A stretch of 64,000 nt of DNA, taken from contig NC_083529.1 in assembly GCF_032362555.1 (NCBI RefSeq), positions 2,976,001 through 3,040,000 of the forward strand, given 5' to 3'. Under the pieces are notes generated by a model. The model was not told the DNA's origin. It saw only the letters and a list, made by a program, of their open reading frames with translations, and did no database searches. The stretch comes from Amyelois transitella (lineage: Eukaryota > Arthropoda > Insecta > Lepidoptera > Pyralidae). Each line of letters starts with the position of its first letter. Position 1 is the stretch's first letter. The position numbers and the translations under genes were made by a program. Of this stretch, positions 41,896 through 54,019 are shown in pieces.

Positions 41896-42125
41896 GTAGT
41901 GAAGATACTCGTTTGACGACGGGTATAGTGTAATATTTTAATAAGTATTCATTGAAATAGAAGTTATTTTGTTTTATAAACTGTGTTGTTTGTTAAAAAA
42001 AGATTATTTAAGGTAATTACAATTAAGTACATTCACAAGTTTAATGTATCAAAGTGGCTAATTACTTGTGAAACTGTAAATTATAAAAATTTTGTATTAG
42101 AACTTGGAAGTTACATTTTTCCACA

Positions 42126-43212
42126 ATGTCAAATAATAGACAATTATACAAGTGCCCTATATTTGGAACTATAGAAGATTTGAAAGAAAATGTATTACCA
42201 ACATACCAGGATGTCATGCAGAAATTGTAACCCAGAAAGTAGAAAGAGTGTGACAAAAGGCATCAATTCCTGTAATATTGCATACAAGAGTCATTCAGGT
42301 TCTGAAATCTTATCATTCCAATTGCAAAAATATTAAATCATTGAAAAGGTTTTCAATTGAGAAAAAAACTGAGTTCTTGCAGCAAAGCGAAATTTTATTT
42401 GATTATATGGATGGTAAGTTGCTGGATAAGTGTGAAACGCGGCTGTAGTTGAATTTTGAGTCAATAACAGGTCATTTACAAACGCTAAAACCGGATGACT
42501 TAAGCACAGGCCAAACCGTTGGTTGACTAAGGCAAACTGGATCTTGCGTCTTTATATTTCTACGCCAATACCATCAACTAATTTGATTATTTTGGCTCAA
42601 TATATTGTTAAAGTATATTTTATGGTTTAGTCCCAGATAAAGACTCACACATCTCGCAAAGACAGATCACGGCAACTTTGGAAACTGATTGAAAGTTCGC
42701 GATTTTTATCAAGTGCCTTAAAGGCAGTCATAGCTCCTGCTATTCAGCGAAACGCATATATTGCACACCCTGAAAATTTACTATTGGCGATGTTAACAGA
42801 TGGAGAAAGGCATATAAGAGAACTTGCAGCTAGAAGATTTCTAAAAGCGCGTAATTCACCTACAGCAGGAAAACTGCCACGAACCTTTGGAGTGCCGAAA
42901 CTTAATTTTGATGCTAAATGATACATAGATTTAATAAACTGACAAGAATCCAACTTTGATCCACCTATTCTAAGAAATCAAACGAATGACGAACTTATTC
43001 CAATAATAGAGAAATAAGATGACGAAAGGATGTTGTTTATTAGGGTGTTTTGCCATACATAGGCGGTTGAAAGAAGTGTAAAGATAGTGACTGAAGCTGC
43101 AATGTCGGCATGTGATAAAAAAACAAGAGACAACATAATTCATGCAAAACTCCCTTCAAGGAAAGTTATGCCGAAATTCGATAGTAAGCAGGATTTTTTG
43201 TATAAAAATAAA
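42126..43212 (+). pseudogene. Broken transposon protein of unnamed family
   Basis: Fragments in one direction: MSNNRQLYKCPIFGTIEDLK; SIPVILHTRVIQVLK and KKTEFLQQSEILFDYM; then AYIAHPENLLLAMLTDGERH, IRELAARRFLKARNS and FGVPKLNFDAK (to the stop at 42921); and EAAMSACDKKTRDNIIHAK near 43100. I recall the HPENLL..MLAD...HIRELG..RILKAR pattern from uncharacterised insect repeat-encoded proteins. Several stops and shifts disable it. Whether it is the transposase is not shown; its place inside the TIRs suggests so. Minus ORF 42744-42953 is a shadow. Confidence 0.6.
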
Positions 43213-43537
43213 TAATTTTTTTTTCTTAATTTTTATCTGTAATTTTTTAAGTTTTTTTGTTTCTAACGTTAATATGTGTCTTTATCTAAATATTTGTTAT
43301 GTTTAAATAGTATTTTAAGTAATTTCTAATTAAGAACTACGACATTTGTTTATAGGTGTTTTTTTTCTAAAATGTATAATTTTGAAGCGCATGCGCGGGC
43401 TGAAGATTTATGATTAATTATCCGTTTTTTAGCTAAAACTACTGTTTTTTATATACTACAACATAAAATTACTATGAGAATTTGATTCATAAACTTTTAT
43501 TTTTTTCCATACTAGAGTGACCCACCCTATTATCTAC

Positions 43538-45720
43538 ACAGTATTTTTCCTGGTTGAAAGGTAACTATAAAGTACTTAAGTTCTTCTCAGTACATATAAA
43601 GGATTGAAGCGTGCTTTGGTTAACTTTTCCCGCCAATTCTTACACACAATCTTACACCCGTTTTCCGTTTCCGTGGGAATTATCCTTTGTTTGTTACTAG
43701 AGTTTACTCGCAACTTACAATTCATATGATCAAGTCTTTATCACGTACGGGGTAGACAGAGTCAACAGTTTTGAAAAGACTGAAAACAATTCTCACTCAC
43801 TGCAAATTTAACAGTTACATTTTTTAAAGTTAATGATAAGTTTCCTCCTTCATACATACCTAGTAACTTTTCTTTTTTATAATTTTTAATTTTTTGGTAT
43901 TGAATATTAGGAAAAATATTTGTATATTTCTTTGCTTCCTTAGCTCAATTATTCGGATGCTCCAAATTTCAAAGATACCCTTCATGCAAGGAATTTTTAT
44001 TCATTCAATAGCGTGTTCTGTTTCATCTCGGCATCAATAGAAATGTCAGTGTCATTGCCTTTGATACATTTAAATTCCACCAAACTACACATCGGAACAT
44101 CAGAAAGGATTTGATGAAATTAAATTCTATACACAGTTCTTAACATCGCATTTTCAAAATACGAGTACTTAATTTACGATGGTATTCGATTTTCTTTATA
44201 ACATAGAAGTGGTCACTGATTATGCAAATATTATATAACTGTCCGCATCTTCGTTTGCCGTAAAACATCTCAGTCATTCTTGTTTAAAATTCCAGGGTTT
44301 TTTTTAGTCGCGAGGGCATTTAATACCTTCAAGCCTTTTCATTCATTTCGGTAATCTCTGCACTAGGTAATTTATTTATGTAGGTATATTGTGTATTTAT
44401 TGTAGTTTTTTTTTCGAGACAGATATTAATATATATATTCAGATATTAATACAGACAGATATAAATAAGTAGGTAATGTGTATGTTTATAACTTGTAGAT
44501 TATTTGATAAATTAAACAGTTTCTGGAAAAATATATATAATCATCATCAAGTATCGTGTGTTCTTGACCCCATCTTGTGCGCAAAAGAGTATCTTTTGGA
44601 AGTTAAGAAAGCGTTTTAGTCAAAGGTTGGTATATTTAAATGTATTATATTTCAGTAATTTTGGTATTTTAGTTTTATTATAAATTTCCGAAAAATAATT
44701 TATTATCTTAGAGGTGTATCTGAAACAATTCTCCCTATGAGGAAAAATTGTAACAGTCGAAATTTTAATTGCGTGATTGTAATGCATTCACCTCCATTCT
44801 CCATATTTATTTTCGTATTCATTAATATAAATTCGAAAATAAATTGAAATAATTCCAATTTCAAGTAGTGGATAATTCCACTACTCGAAATTGGAATTAT
44901 TTCAAAAACACAGTGTTTAAATGCTAACAATAATTTACAACAATAAATTTTGTTTCATTATTCTACTACAAGCAATGCGAAATGTATGCAATTTAATAAT
45001 TTTCACTGCAAATTTCCAAAATTTTAGCTTCAATAAAATAATGAACTGGAAATTGAACTAATTAAATCGAGTAAATGCAATATCTACTTAAGTTTAATTT
45101 TGTTAAAATAAATAATATGCTTCCAAGAATATTCATTTTTTAATTTACTTAAAAAATACATTACAATCGAATTATAAATACAACGTAGGTATTGCTCTTA
45201 ATTATTGTCCATAAGTTATTAATGTGAATTTAAATATAATCATATTAATTTTGTTATTAATCACAATAATTTTACTTTCATTCCTTGTTACTCAATATTC
45301 AAGGAATAATGATATAAAGATTATTATGATTTGAATAAATAAAGAGTTACTTTTTAATCTATTAAAAATTTTACATAATTAAATTTATAGTATACAAACC
45401 AACATAACATACCAATCTTCGACTACAATAGCTTAATATTTTTCAAAGTTGAATTTGTCATTAATGAAAAATGCATAAAAAATATTTAAAAGTATACCAA
45501 GTCAGTACAATAATGTTAAATGTATATAAATTGTGAAATATTATAGTTTTAAGTACTTACCTACTATAAGAAAATGTAATTATCTGTCATTGGGTTCTAA
45601 GAATAAATAACATTTTGAATTTAACGTGCCAATTTATTTTGTTTCATTTTGCATACCCATTAGTTTGGTCATATAAAACCTGATATTCTTTCTTGTGGCG
45701 TTTAGGTAAAACGTTGCAGG
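43538..45720. other. Non-coding interval with SINE scrap and hairpin
   Basis: An RTE-tailed SINE scrap lies at 43728-43785 (minus). Near 44845-44905 two ~26-bp arms (GAAATAATTCCAATTTC and complement) face each other across 6 bases with about one mismatch. Otherwise very AT-rich, no coding content. Confidence 0.5.
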
Positions 45721-45779
45721 TAAGAGAGATGAGTGATAATTTAAACATCCATAGAATAACGTAATAATAGACACGAGAT

Positions 45780-46050
45780 CCTGCAAATAGCTGCCATAGG
45801 ATAGCGAGCTACTTGATGAGCGCTGAAGTAGTCCAAAGGCGAAGGTCGAACTCGGGAAATGTGGGGCTGCTGCTCAGGGCTTGTGGCCCTCTTCAGCGAC
45901 TGTCTTCGCTGCCGGCACTCGGCAGGCCTGCCTGCCGTGGCGGCCACTAATACGGTCTCCCTGGCGAAGGTCGGGGGCGCGCGCGCCTTTATATAAAGCT
46001 CCCGGGCTGTGAAGAGAGACGCAGGGGGGGCCGCAGCGGCATGACGTCAC
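45780..46050 (-). promoter_or_regulatory. GC-rich promoter-like island, minus strand
   Basis: A sharply GC-rich patch in AT-rich DNA. On the minus strand a full CRE palindrome TGACGTCA (46042-46049) lies about 45 bases before TTTATATAAAG (45988-45998), then GC-rich sequence where a start would fall near 45960. The CRE-then-TATA order makes sense only on the minus strand. No convincing ORF or splice donor follows in the next 200 bases, so it could be a noncoding first exon. Function is inferred. Confidence 0.4.
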
Positions 46051-46200
46051 ATATACTTTTTCCAATGATGAATTCTCAGATGCAAAAGTCTGGAATAAAT
46101 GTGGAACAAAATGTCAATAAACGCTCACCAAGATTCGAAGCTTGACAGCCGAGGATACTTCTGCTGTAATGAAAGTTTTAAATCAAGCAATAATCAATCT

Positions 46201-46450
46201 TGCCGTGTGGTTCCCGGCACCAACAGAAAAGAGAATAGGACCACTCCATCTCGTTCCCATGGATATCGTAAAAGGCGACTAAGGGATAGGCTTACAAACT
46301 TGGGATTCTTTTTTAGGCGATGGGCTAGCAACCTGTCACTAGTTGAATCTCAATTCTATCGTTAAGCCAAATAGCTGAACGTGGCCATTCAGTCTTTTCA
46401 AGACTGTTGGCTCTGTCTACCCCGCAAGGGATATAGACTTGACCGTATGT
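46201..46450 (+). repeat. RTE-tailed SINE, full length
   Basis: From TGCCGTGTGGTTCCCGGCAC to ACCCCGCAAGGGATATAGAC and a short ATGTAT tail; one of the best copies. Confidence 0.9.
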
Positions 46451-47840
46451 ATTCTGGTTTCAGAAAGGTCTACACGAAGCGACTCGCGTCTAACCTCTGC
46501 AACCAATATTGAGGAGCCTAATCCTAATTGGATCATGATTGCACATGTACCAGTCTGGATATGCAGGTTTCCTCACGATATTTACTCACGCCGTAAATCA
46601 TCGGAGACACTCAATTAAACTTAGAAAAGAGTAATTGTTGCTAAGGTAGGATTTGAACGAAAAGGCATATACATCAAAAATAAATCTCTTCGCTGTAGAT
46701 TAAGACTAGATCAAATATTATAATACCCCGTTTTGGTTGGGGTAAACTTATATTTCTTGTTTTTTTTTAATTCCCTTTAAAAAAAATACTACTAAGTATA
46801 GCGGGAAAGATTGTAGGCTCTTCCGGGGAGACATCGCGTCACTCTCCGTCCCCGCGTCTATACCCCGCCGTTGCCTGCGCCCGCGCCGAAGACTTGTTAA
46901 CAAGCAAGTTTGTATTTTTCAGTTACTGTAGTTAAGTTTTGTTATCCCGTACTCGGCTTTTACTTCCCAATCTCGCCCGGCTATACTAAATTTTTCACCT
47001 CCACAATACATTCTAAATTACTTCTATAAACTAAATTAAATACTTGGCAACCTCTCATAGTATAATTGATAACCTTCCTGTGTCAAGTGGGTTGAAGTTC
47101 TTGTCTAAACAAGACCTAAGATCTAAAGTCTGACGAGAAACAATCTGGTTAATTACGTCAATAAAAGCCATGAAACACAAAGCAAAACTTTTTAGGTAAC
47201 TCGCTTTGTCCAGACAAAAATTATTATTTTCCCTTAAGTGTTTTCCCTCTTAGAAATTGTTATAAAGTATTTTCTTTGAAAGTAATAAACTGTAATTAAA
47301 GTTCTTCTTTGATATTGTATATTTTTTACTGGCAGTTTTTAAATAATAATGATTTTAAGAATTTTTAAAATCATATATATACTTCAAAAAAAAATGCATG
47401 TAAATTTTAAAACAATAAATATACTTTTAAAAAAGCACCCGAAAAGCTATACCAGTCCCCGTAGCATCGCACGCGCGATGCCGTTTATATCGCGCGAAAA
47501 ACCATCGCTGTTTGCTTTTTATTATGACGAATAACGAGACAGCGATAAAAACTTACAGCTCCGCGTGACATTCCACAGGGGTAGAATTGAAGGCATTTAT
47601 TGTTATTGTTCACTGTAAATTTAAATCTACTTTATCGATCAAGTAAAATGCATTTAAACTGACCTACTTATACTTAGGTCTCTAAGGTACTGCTTCTAAA
47701 TTGGTACTCCAGCCCCTTTTCTGTGGCGTAGTGGTTTAAATCTATTCTGTTATATCCAAATTAGGTTTTTGGTCGTAGTAGGTAGTAGGCAAGTTCTCTT
47801 TCGTATAAATACATACAAAATACATAATAGTAACGTCTAT
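46451..47840. other. Non-coding interval
   Basis: No gene seen. A GC-richer patch at 46800-46900 and a segment at 47440-47560 with CGCACGCGCGATGC stand out by composition but have no recognisable feature. Confidence 0.4.
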
Positions 47841-47847
47841 AACCTCT

Positions 47848-48165
47848 GACGGCCTCAGTGGCGCAGCGGTAATACGCTTGTCTGTGACACCGGAGGTCCC
47901 GGGTTCAAATCCCGGCCAGGGCATGATGAGAAAAGAACTTTCTGATTGGCCTGGGTCTTGGATACATACATAAAATCACGCCTCTTTCCCGGAGGGGTAG
48001 GCTACCTTTTGGATGTTTATCTATATAAGTAGTTTACTAACTCAACGATACTATATTTTATAATAAATTAAAAAATATAGTATCGTTGAGTTAGTATCTC
48101 GTAACACAAGTCTCGAACTTACTTCGAGGCTAACTCAAACTGTGTAATTTGTCCAAAAAAAAAAA
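47848..48165 (+). repeat. tRNA-headed SINE (family B) with nested RTE tail
   Basis: Head GGCCTCAGTGGCGCAGCGG and GGTTCAAATCCCGGCC, then CTGATTGGCCTGGGTCTTGGA. Here about 50 bases of RTE 3' end (TACATACATAAAATCACGCC...GGTAGGCTACCTTTT, 47965-48009) interrupt it, with TTGGA repeated on both sides. The SINE resumes at GGATGTTTATCTATATAAG and ends TGTAATTTGTCC plus an A-run. At 48043-48095 an inverted duplication of its ATAGTATCGTTGAGTTAGTA segment forms a long hairpin. Confidence 0.85.
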
Positions 48166-48235
48166 CAAATTGGTTTTTGGTCGTAGTAAGTTACTACCTA
48201 CACGTAATGGTAACGTTTGAAGGCAAGTTTCTTAT

Positions 48236-48375
48236 TCGTATACATACATACATATAGTAACGTCTATCACCCTTGCGGGGTAGACAGAGGCAACAGTCTC
48301 GAAAAGACTAAAAGGCCACTTTCAGCTGTGTGGCTTCATGATAGAATTGAGATTCAAATAGTGACAGGTTGCTAG
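48236..48375 (-). repeat. RTE-tailed SINE, 3' half
   Basis: TACATACATACATATAGTAACG to GACAGGTTGCTAGC; the 5' half is missing. Confidence 0.85.
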
Positions 48376-49165
48376 CACAAGAGGCTGACGATCATTTAAA
48401 TTCAAGAGAAGTCTCGTTAAAAAGCTAGTCTGATAATAAATTTGCGTAAGGTTTATTTGTACCTTTTCCACTTTCTTCCTTATTCATAATTTAATTCTAT
48501 TGTCTACAACTTAATTGTACACAAAAAGGCTCGAGAGAAAATTTTGCTATTCTAAGTACGTCGGATTTTATTAACTTACAACAGGGAAAATTATTTCAAA
48601 ACGAAATTTAACCAAAGCTAATTTCGTTGCGCATTTCACAAAGCGAGAATGAGGCCTTTCAAAAAGTTTATTTTTAAAATAAATTATTATAAAAGGTGTT
48701 GTTTTGAGACATCATAATTTTAACGAGTGTCTTACGTAGGAGTTGTTTTCGAGACTGATGCGAGGAGATTTCTTCTTGTCAGCTTAGGTATTTATATCGT
48801 ATAAATTATTTATATTTCTATAGCGTGACTATGACTTCATATTCGTCATTTTGTCTAAACGACTGACAACCCCGTATAACACATCTGTGTCTAAGTCTAG
48901 GACGCATTAGGTAAAGGATAGAGACGTAAGAGATCACATTTAATCGTCAAACTTATTTAATATTATATGTCTATTTTATTTGGAGTATATATTTAAAGTC
49001 ATACTTATGAATGTAAACTATTATATATAAGTGTAATAAGTAACCTATTATTCATATTTATATTATATATTTTTTTTACAGTTGTCGCACCACCCGTACA
49101 TCAATCTCAGTTTAGTTCTGTTCGACTGGCAGAGAATGCCTTGTGGTATTAAGTCCACCTGTTAT
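48376..49165. other. Non-coding interval ending in a LINE-like 3' end
   Basis: Nothing recognised to 49075. From 49081 the plus strand reads TTGTCGCACCACCCG, GACTGGCAGAGAATGCCTTG and TGGTATTAAGTCCACCTG and resumes after the RTE with AATAAAGTTTAAATAAATG. This looks like the 3' end of a repeat family rather than a host exon, though an AG acceptor-like site precedes it. Confidence 0.4.
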
Positions 49166-49177
49166 ACATTATACGTT

Positions 49178-50104
49178 CTCTCTCTTCAGCCCGTCTCTAC
49201 CCCTTGGGTGTAGGCCTCCTTCAAACTACGCCATTCATCGCGGCTCTGTGCCACTTGCATCCATCTTGTCCCTGCTATCTGTCTGATGTCGTCGTCCCAA
49301 CGCATCTGGGGTCTCCCTCGGGGACGTTTTTCACCCCATGGTCGCCACTCGAGTAACCGTTTGCTCCACGCATCGGTCTTGCGCGCCATATGACCAGCCC
49401 ATTCCCACTTCAGTCTAGCCACGCGTTTGATAACGTCAGTGACTTTGCTCTGGTGCCTCAGCCACTCGTTTGTTTTGCGGTCCCGCAACGTGATCCCAAC
49501 CAGTTTTCTCTCCAGTGCCCTCTGGGCCACACTTAATTTATGCAGTATGTCCTTGGTGAAGACCCAGGTTTCAGCACCATAGGTGAGTACTGGCAGGATA
49601 CATTGGTCGAAAATGCGTGCCTTTTGTTCGGCCTTGAGATTCATTTTAAAGGCAAACTCGAGGTTGGAATAGGCAGCCCAGGCCAGCCGCACTCGTCTGT
49701 TGATCTCGTTCGCTTGGTTTTTCTTCCCAGTCACTATCTCTTGCCCCAAATATACGTATTTATCAACCTTTTCGATGGTGGTATGGTTGACTTTAATGGT
49801 TGCGTTAGAATCTGTGTTGGTCATAACCTTCGTTTTGTCCAAGTTCATTTCGAGGCCACATCGGGTGGAGGCGCCGTTAAGTTCTTCCATCATGCGTTGA
49901 AGTTCCTCGGGGTCATTTGCCAACAAAACGATGTCATCAGCAAAGCGCAAGTTATTTAGGCGATACCCCAGTATATTCAACCCACAATCCCTCCAGTTCA
50001 GGCTTCTTATGATGTCCTCCAGCACCAAAGTAAACAATTTTGGCGAAAGCGTATCTCCCTGCCGTACGCCCCTCCCAATCGTAACTGGCTCAGTGAGTGG
50101 TGGC
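49178..50104 (-). mobile_element. RTE-clade LINE, second family, 5'-truncated
   Basis: The 12-bp duplication ACATTATACGTT (49166-49177 and 50105-50116) bounds it exactly. It ends without the TATG repeat seen in the other RTE, so it is a separate family. Confidence 0.9.
49186..50104 (-). CDS. Second-family RTE reverse transcriptase, C-terminal 306 residues
   Basis: Seen from TIGRGVRQGDTLSPKLFTLV: NLRFADDIVLLA is the FADD pair, then CGLEMNLDKTKVMTN and KYVYLGQEIV. The C-terminal part has LTYGAETWVFTK, LRDRKTNEWLRHQSKVTDVI, RLKWEWAGHMAR and GRPQMRWDDDIRQIAGTRWM, a standard RTE pattern, and ends TQGVETG. The frame is uninterrupted to the truncation point, so the insertion is recent. The first residues belong to the duplicated target. 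Confidence 0.9.
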
Positions 50105-50636
50105 ACATTATACGTTAATAAAGTTTAAATAAATGAATACCTAAATAAAAAAAAATCAACGAACTAGCGGACGGATGAACGAACAAACAAAAATGTAAGT
50201 CATCCTCTTGAAGTCAGTTCCAGTTACGTCGTTACCTCTCTGAAGAAACGGAACGGAGTTTACTTTGTAAGTGTTTACTTCAATAGAAAAATCAAAGAAA
50301 AATAAATGGAGTTTTTCTACGAAGTCCGATTCTAAACACTCAAAAACTTTTAACCATAACAGCTTGCGCCTTACCGACAGTTCCAGCTAACATAGGTAAT
50401 TCATTTTATTACTTTGGAAACTAATTTATGTCTAAAGACCCCGATACACGTTTATGGCATTGGAGTGAAATGTTGAAACTTTTTATGACCGAGTTGGTTT
50501 TATTGCGGGAATTTAAAGATAGCTAGTGATTGTGTGCATTCTATTGTAGAACAGTTTGATTAAGATTTTTTTTCTTCCAATATACTAGGGTCTGTTAAAA
50601 AATGTGTTTATTTGTTACCATTATAAGGAGTATTAA

Positions 50637-50831
50637 TTATCTAGACCACACCCGTAATTCCGCCCCAGTAAAACGCAAAATACGATTAATTACAGTATCC
50701 CAAAAGATCTTTCGTAAAATGCTCACCTTCGCTGCTGACAGAACATAATTATGTACTTTTCTAATTTTAACTTCAAGTGTGTCATCTGTCACTCGATCAT
50801 TTAGAAACCCAAGAGCTTTATAAAGTTTCAT
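50637..50831 (-). CDS. Small ORF of unknown nature (64 aa)
   Basis: ATG-started frame MKLYKALGFLNDRVTDDTLE...LRFTGAELRVWSR. Its composition is protein-like and better balanced than the surrounding AT-rich shadows, but I recognise no family, signal peptide or membrane segment. It could be a processed pseudogene or repeat piece. Confidence 0.2.
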   Translation of the reverse strand: MKLYKALGFLNDRVTDDTLEVKIRKVHNYVLSAAKVSILRKIFWDTVINRILRFTGAELRVWSR

Positions 50832-50839
50832 TCATGTGT

Positions 50840-53800
50840 TGATTGCTGTTTACGGTTTGAAAGATATTATGAGACAAATAAGAAAATAAATAAAGTACTA
50901 TCTAAATAATACCAAAATTAAAATGTTATACTAATTCAAATTTAAAATATTTTTGTTTATCAATTTCTTATACTTTACTATTAAACATCTTTAACAACAA
51001 AGTAACTATCGCATTTTATTATATTAACACGAATGTATCAAATCAGTGCATGCCTTTATAGTTTTAGTTCTAGTCGGTTTTCTTAATGTCGAGCATTGTG
51101 GTAATAAAACTGACGATTTGTTAAAGGGTTCTTTAGAGTTCTTGTGAGTTTAATAGCCTGGATGATTTTAGTATTCAAACCAGCATATTATGAAATATTT
51201 TTTAACCACAATTGCCCTACTAATATTATGTCAAGAAGTCTCGACTTCTTAGATCTAACCGGAACTCCGATGTAAACGCAGATAAACATACACAGACGGA
51301 CATACATACAGTAGCACATGCCAGTAAACGTAAAACCTATAAAACCCCCTCGTTTTGTTTCGGGTGTTAAAAAGAAGCCACAAATATTATTATATGAAAC
51401 TAGCTTTTGCCCGCAGTTTCGCCTGCGCGAAATTTAGTAACTTTAGTGTTTACCGAGATAAGAACCCTATGTCCTTTCCCAGAATCAGAAGAGTGGTTCA
51501 GAAGACTAAGGGGGAAGAGAGAAAAAACTAACAAATAAATAAACTTAATTTTTCACTATACATAATGTCCCTCTACATAGCATATGCCTATGAAAATGGC
51601 ATTTTAGAAACAATAAAGTTGCTTATGTTCCTAAAATATAATCCAAAGTGAGTTCCATGCATCGCTACAATACTATGATGAGAGACTGATCGTATCACCT
51701 AAGTATTACAATACTAAACTTCTATACAAGTTTGATGTTAACTACCTATCATAGTTACTATCAAACGTTTACAATACCGTTGTAATAATAACATGTGATG
51801 TCATTTTGGAGTGTTATTAGTAGGTGTAGATAATTTCAAACTATTAATAGACAATTCAAGTACATTTCGATTATGACATAGATATTATTGTATAATCCAA
51901 TTTGAACCACAATGCTGATGAATACGGCTCTAAATAGTTTGGAAATGACAATAATATATATAAGGTTTGTCGATTGGTTCGTAATGTAGTTGTTGCGTGA
52001 CAAAATAAAGGCTTTGTTTGCTTGCTATGTAAACTTTGTATTTCTTTATGATAGCTCGTTAAGGCAGATGCATTAGATATTATTGGCATTCGAAAACCAG
52101 CTAAAATATCAGTGGTTACAAAGAGGTCAAGGTAAAATATATCAAAAAACCACGAAGTTGAATAATAAAACTGCAGAAAAACGATCGATGTCGGTCTTTC
52201 TTAGTTTCCGTAACATCCATCTTTTTCAGCTTAATTTATTCAATGATGAATTTGAAAATTGAAGTTACAGAAGTGACAGATACGCTATCATTCAGGAAAT
52301 TATATCGTGAGGAAAGCCGCACGTTGAGGTATCTAGATCTTGTCCTATGTCTGGGTCCCCTTACAGAGCCACGGAGGTCATACATAAGTAATTTAGTTTT
52401 TAGTTAACTTACTCGGAGCCCTCTCGTAACACCAGGGGAGTAATACCAGGGGAATGATCAACTTTAAGAACAAAAATTAAAAATATAATTATATTTTCAT
52501 TTGTACTTTCAGCCAGTAAGCTTCAGAGCTTGGAATCCCGATTTGTTTCCAAAATTCGTAAGAAGTTAAATATTAAGTCATAATCGAGAATGTTTTCGTC
52601 AAGGTTACATGAAACTACGAAAACATCGTTATTTATTACGATACAGTAATTATTTTTGCATTAAATTGATGATTTTAAGTGAACCATGTTTAAAATCAGT
52701 TTTCTAGGCAGTTGTAATGCTATCAAAATAAAATTGAGAATTCGGATGTATTAAGAAAATGCTTATGGTGACTGTAGGTGGTGACTACCATCAGGTGCGA
52801 CTACACATTCACCGGTATCTACTTCTTGCATAGTCATATTTTGATCCTTTACAAATATCACATTTTAACAAAATGTGTTCTAACTTACGGTTACACTTAG
52901 GAAGTTTGTTCTTGTAGGAACCTGTTCTTGTAGGAAAGCTGCAGTAGATAAATATGACTATTCCCTTAGTCACTATTTTCACAAAGACAAAATGAAGGTA
53001 CGTTATGTGCGCGTTTAATCCTGTATTGTTTATAAAAAGTATAATGCAACACGAAAGGTTATAACCCTTAAGATTATGAAGAAATTCAAATATTGGAATG
53101 TGATTTAATTATCTAATTTGTAAGAAACTTAGATTACTTAAAGATAGACATCAAATCCTTAAGTAATCTAAGTTACAACTTCCACTTTTAACATCTTTTT
53201 AGAAGCATCATACTTTATATTTTTACCAAGGTATAAATTATGTACTTATTACAACCTTGACCATCCGCTCCTCTCCCAGAAGTTAACTCAAATTAGTCTC
53301 TGTCGGATCAAGGCATTGTTCCTTAAAATAAAAGTTCCTGTCTAATTAAATTACGTAATTAATCGACTGGCGACTGTTATAGGAAAGGTTGTAAGTAGCT
53401 AATTAGTAACTTAGTTTATTATTATTATTTTATCCATATTAATTATTTAGAGTTAAAGTTTGTAACTTTGTTTGTTTATAAGGGCGAATCTTCGGTTAAA
53501 CTGATCATGAAAATTCATTCACCGTAAAAAGTTAAATTATTTGAGGGTGTTAAAGGCTTTTAACGTACAAGAGCAAAGCCGTAGCGGGCCGCTAGTGTAT
53601 CTATAAAATATATTTCTCTATACAACAGTAACTGATTTTCTTCTGTTTTTCAACCGACTTCAAAAAGGAGAAGATACTCAACGTTATTTTTTGTATCATC
53701 TTGTTACCGGCATCGTTAAATACCTCTCGACATTGAGTTCTCTGGATTATATTATTTTGTGGTCTTTTTGGAAGAGTTTTTTGACTCCACACTTTCTATT

Positions 53801-54015
53801 CGTGTGGACGCTTGCACCACGATTTTAATTTGCCAATTCCATATTATATGAGCCACTTGTATCTTCACATCTGTCGACTGTTAAATATTATTTCTGTTCT
53901 TCTAACTGATCATATAGGGAAAAAATATTTTCTCTAACTTTAAAATAACTCATTTAGTCTTAACAAAGTGACAATGTTGCCTATAGACATAAATAAAATT
54001 TAGAAATAGTGATAT
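50840..54015. other. Intergenic interval with small repeat scraps
   Basis: Helitron-like 3' end on the minus strand at 51400 (CTAG, then CCCGCAGTTTCGCC) to about 51530. Fold-back-element right arm at 52985-53070 (GGTACGTTATGTGCGCG, AGTATAATGCAACACGAAAG). A hairpin at about 53125-53178 with ACTTAGATTACTTAA arms. A 13-base direct repeat TGTTCTTGTAGGA near 52910-52935. No gene seen. Confidence 0.5.
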
Positions 54016-54019
54016 GAAT

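Larger units (their letters stand above)
41543..43529 (+). mobile_element. DNA transposon with 12-bp TIRs and 8-bp TSD (hAT- or P-like)
   Basis: Perfect 12-bp terminal inverted repeats TAGGGTGGGTCA (41543-41554) and its complement (43518-43529). The 8-bp duplication TTATCTAC stands at 41535-41542 and 43530-43537. An 8-bp duplication and a TAGGG-type end suggest hAT; P-type elements are the alternative. It is 1987 bp long, starts 240 bases after the dpr stop, and carries a broken coding region and a nested Helitron-like element. Confidence 0.88.

Noticed and set aside
45741..46065. Protein genes in the GC-rich island
   Set aside because: The frames start at non-ATG codons or have no family signal; composition explains their openness.
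47848..47925. tRNA gene and an opposite-strand ORF beginning MPWPGFEPGTSG
   Set aside because: Both arise from the tRNA-like head of the SINE; the GFEPGTSG reading is a typical SINE antisense artefact.
49081..49160. Terminal exon of a host gene
   Set aside because: An acceptor-like AG precedes it and AATAAAG follows, but the TGGTATTAAGTCC and AATAAAGTTTAAAT phrases look like a repeat 3' end, and no upstream exon joins it.
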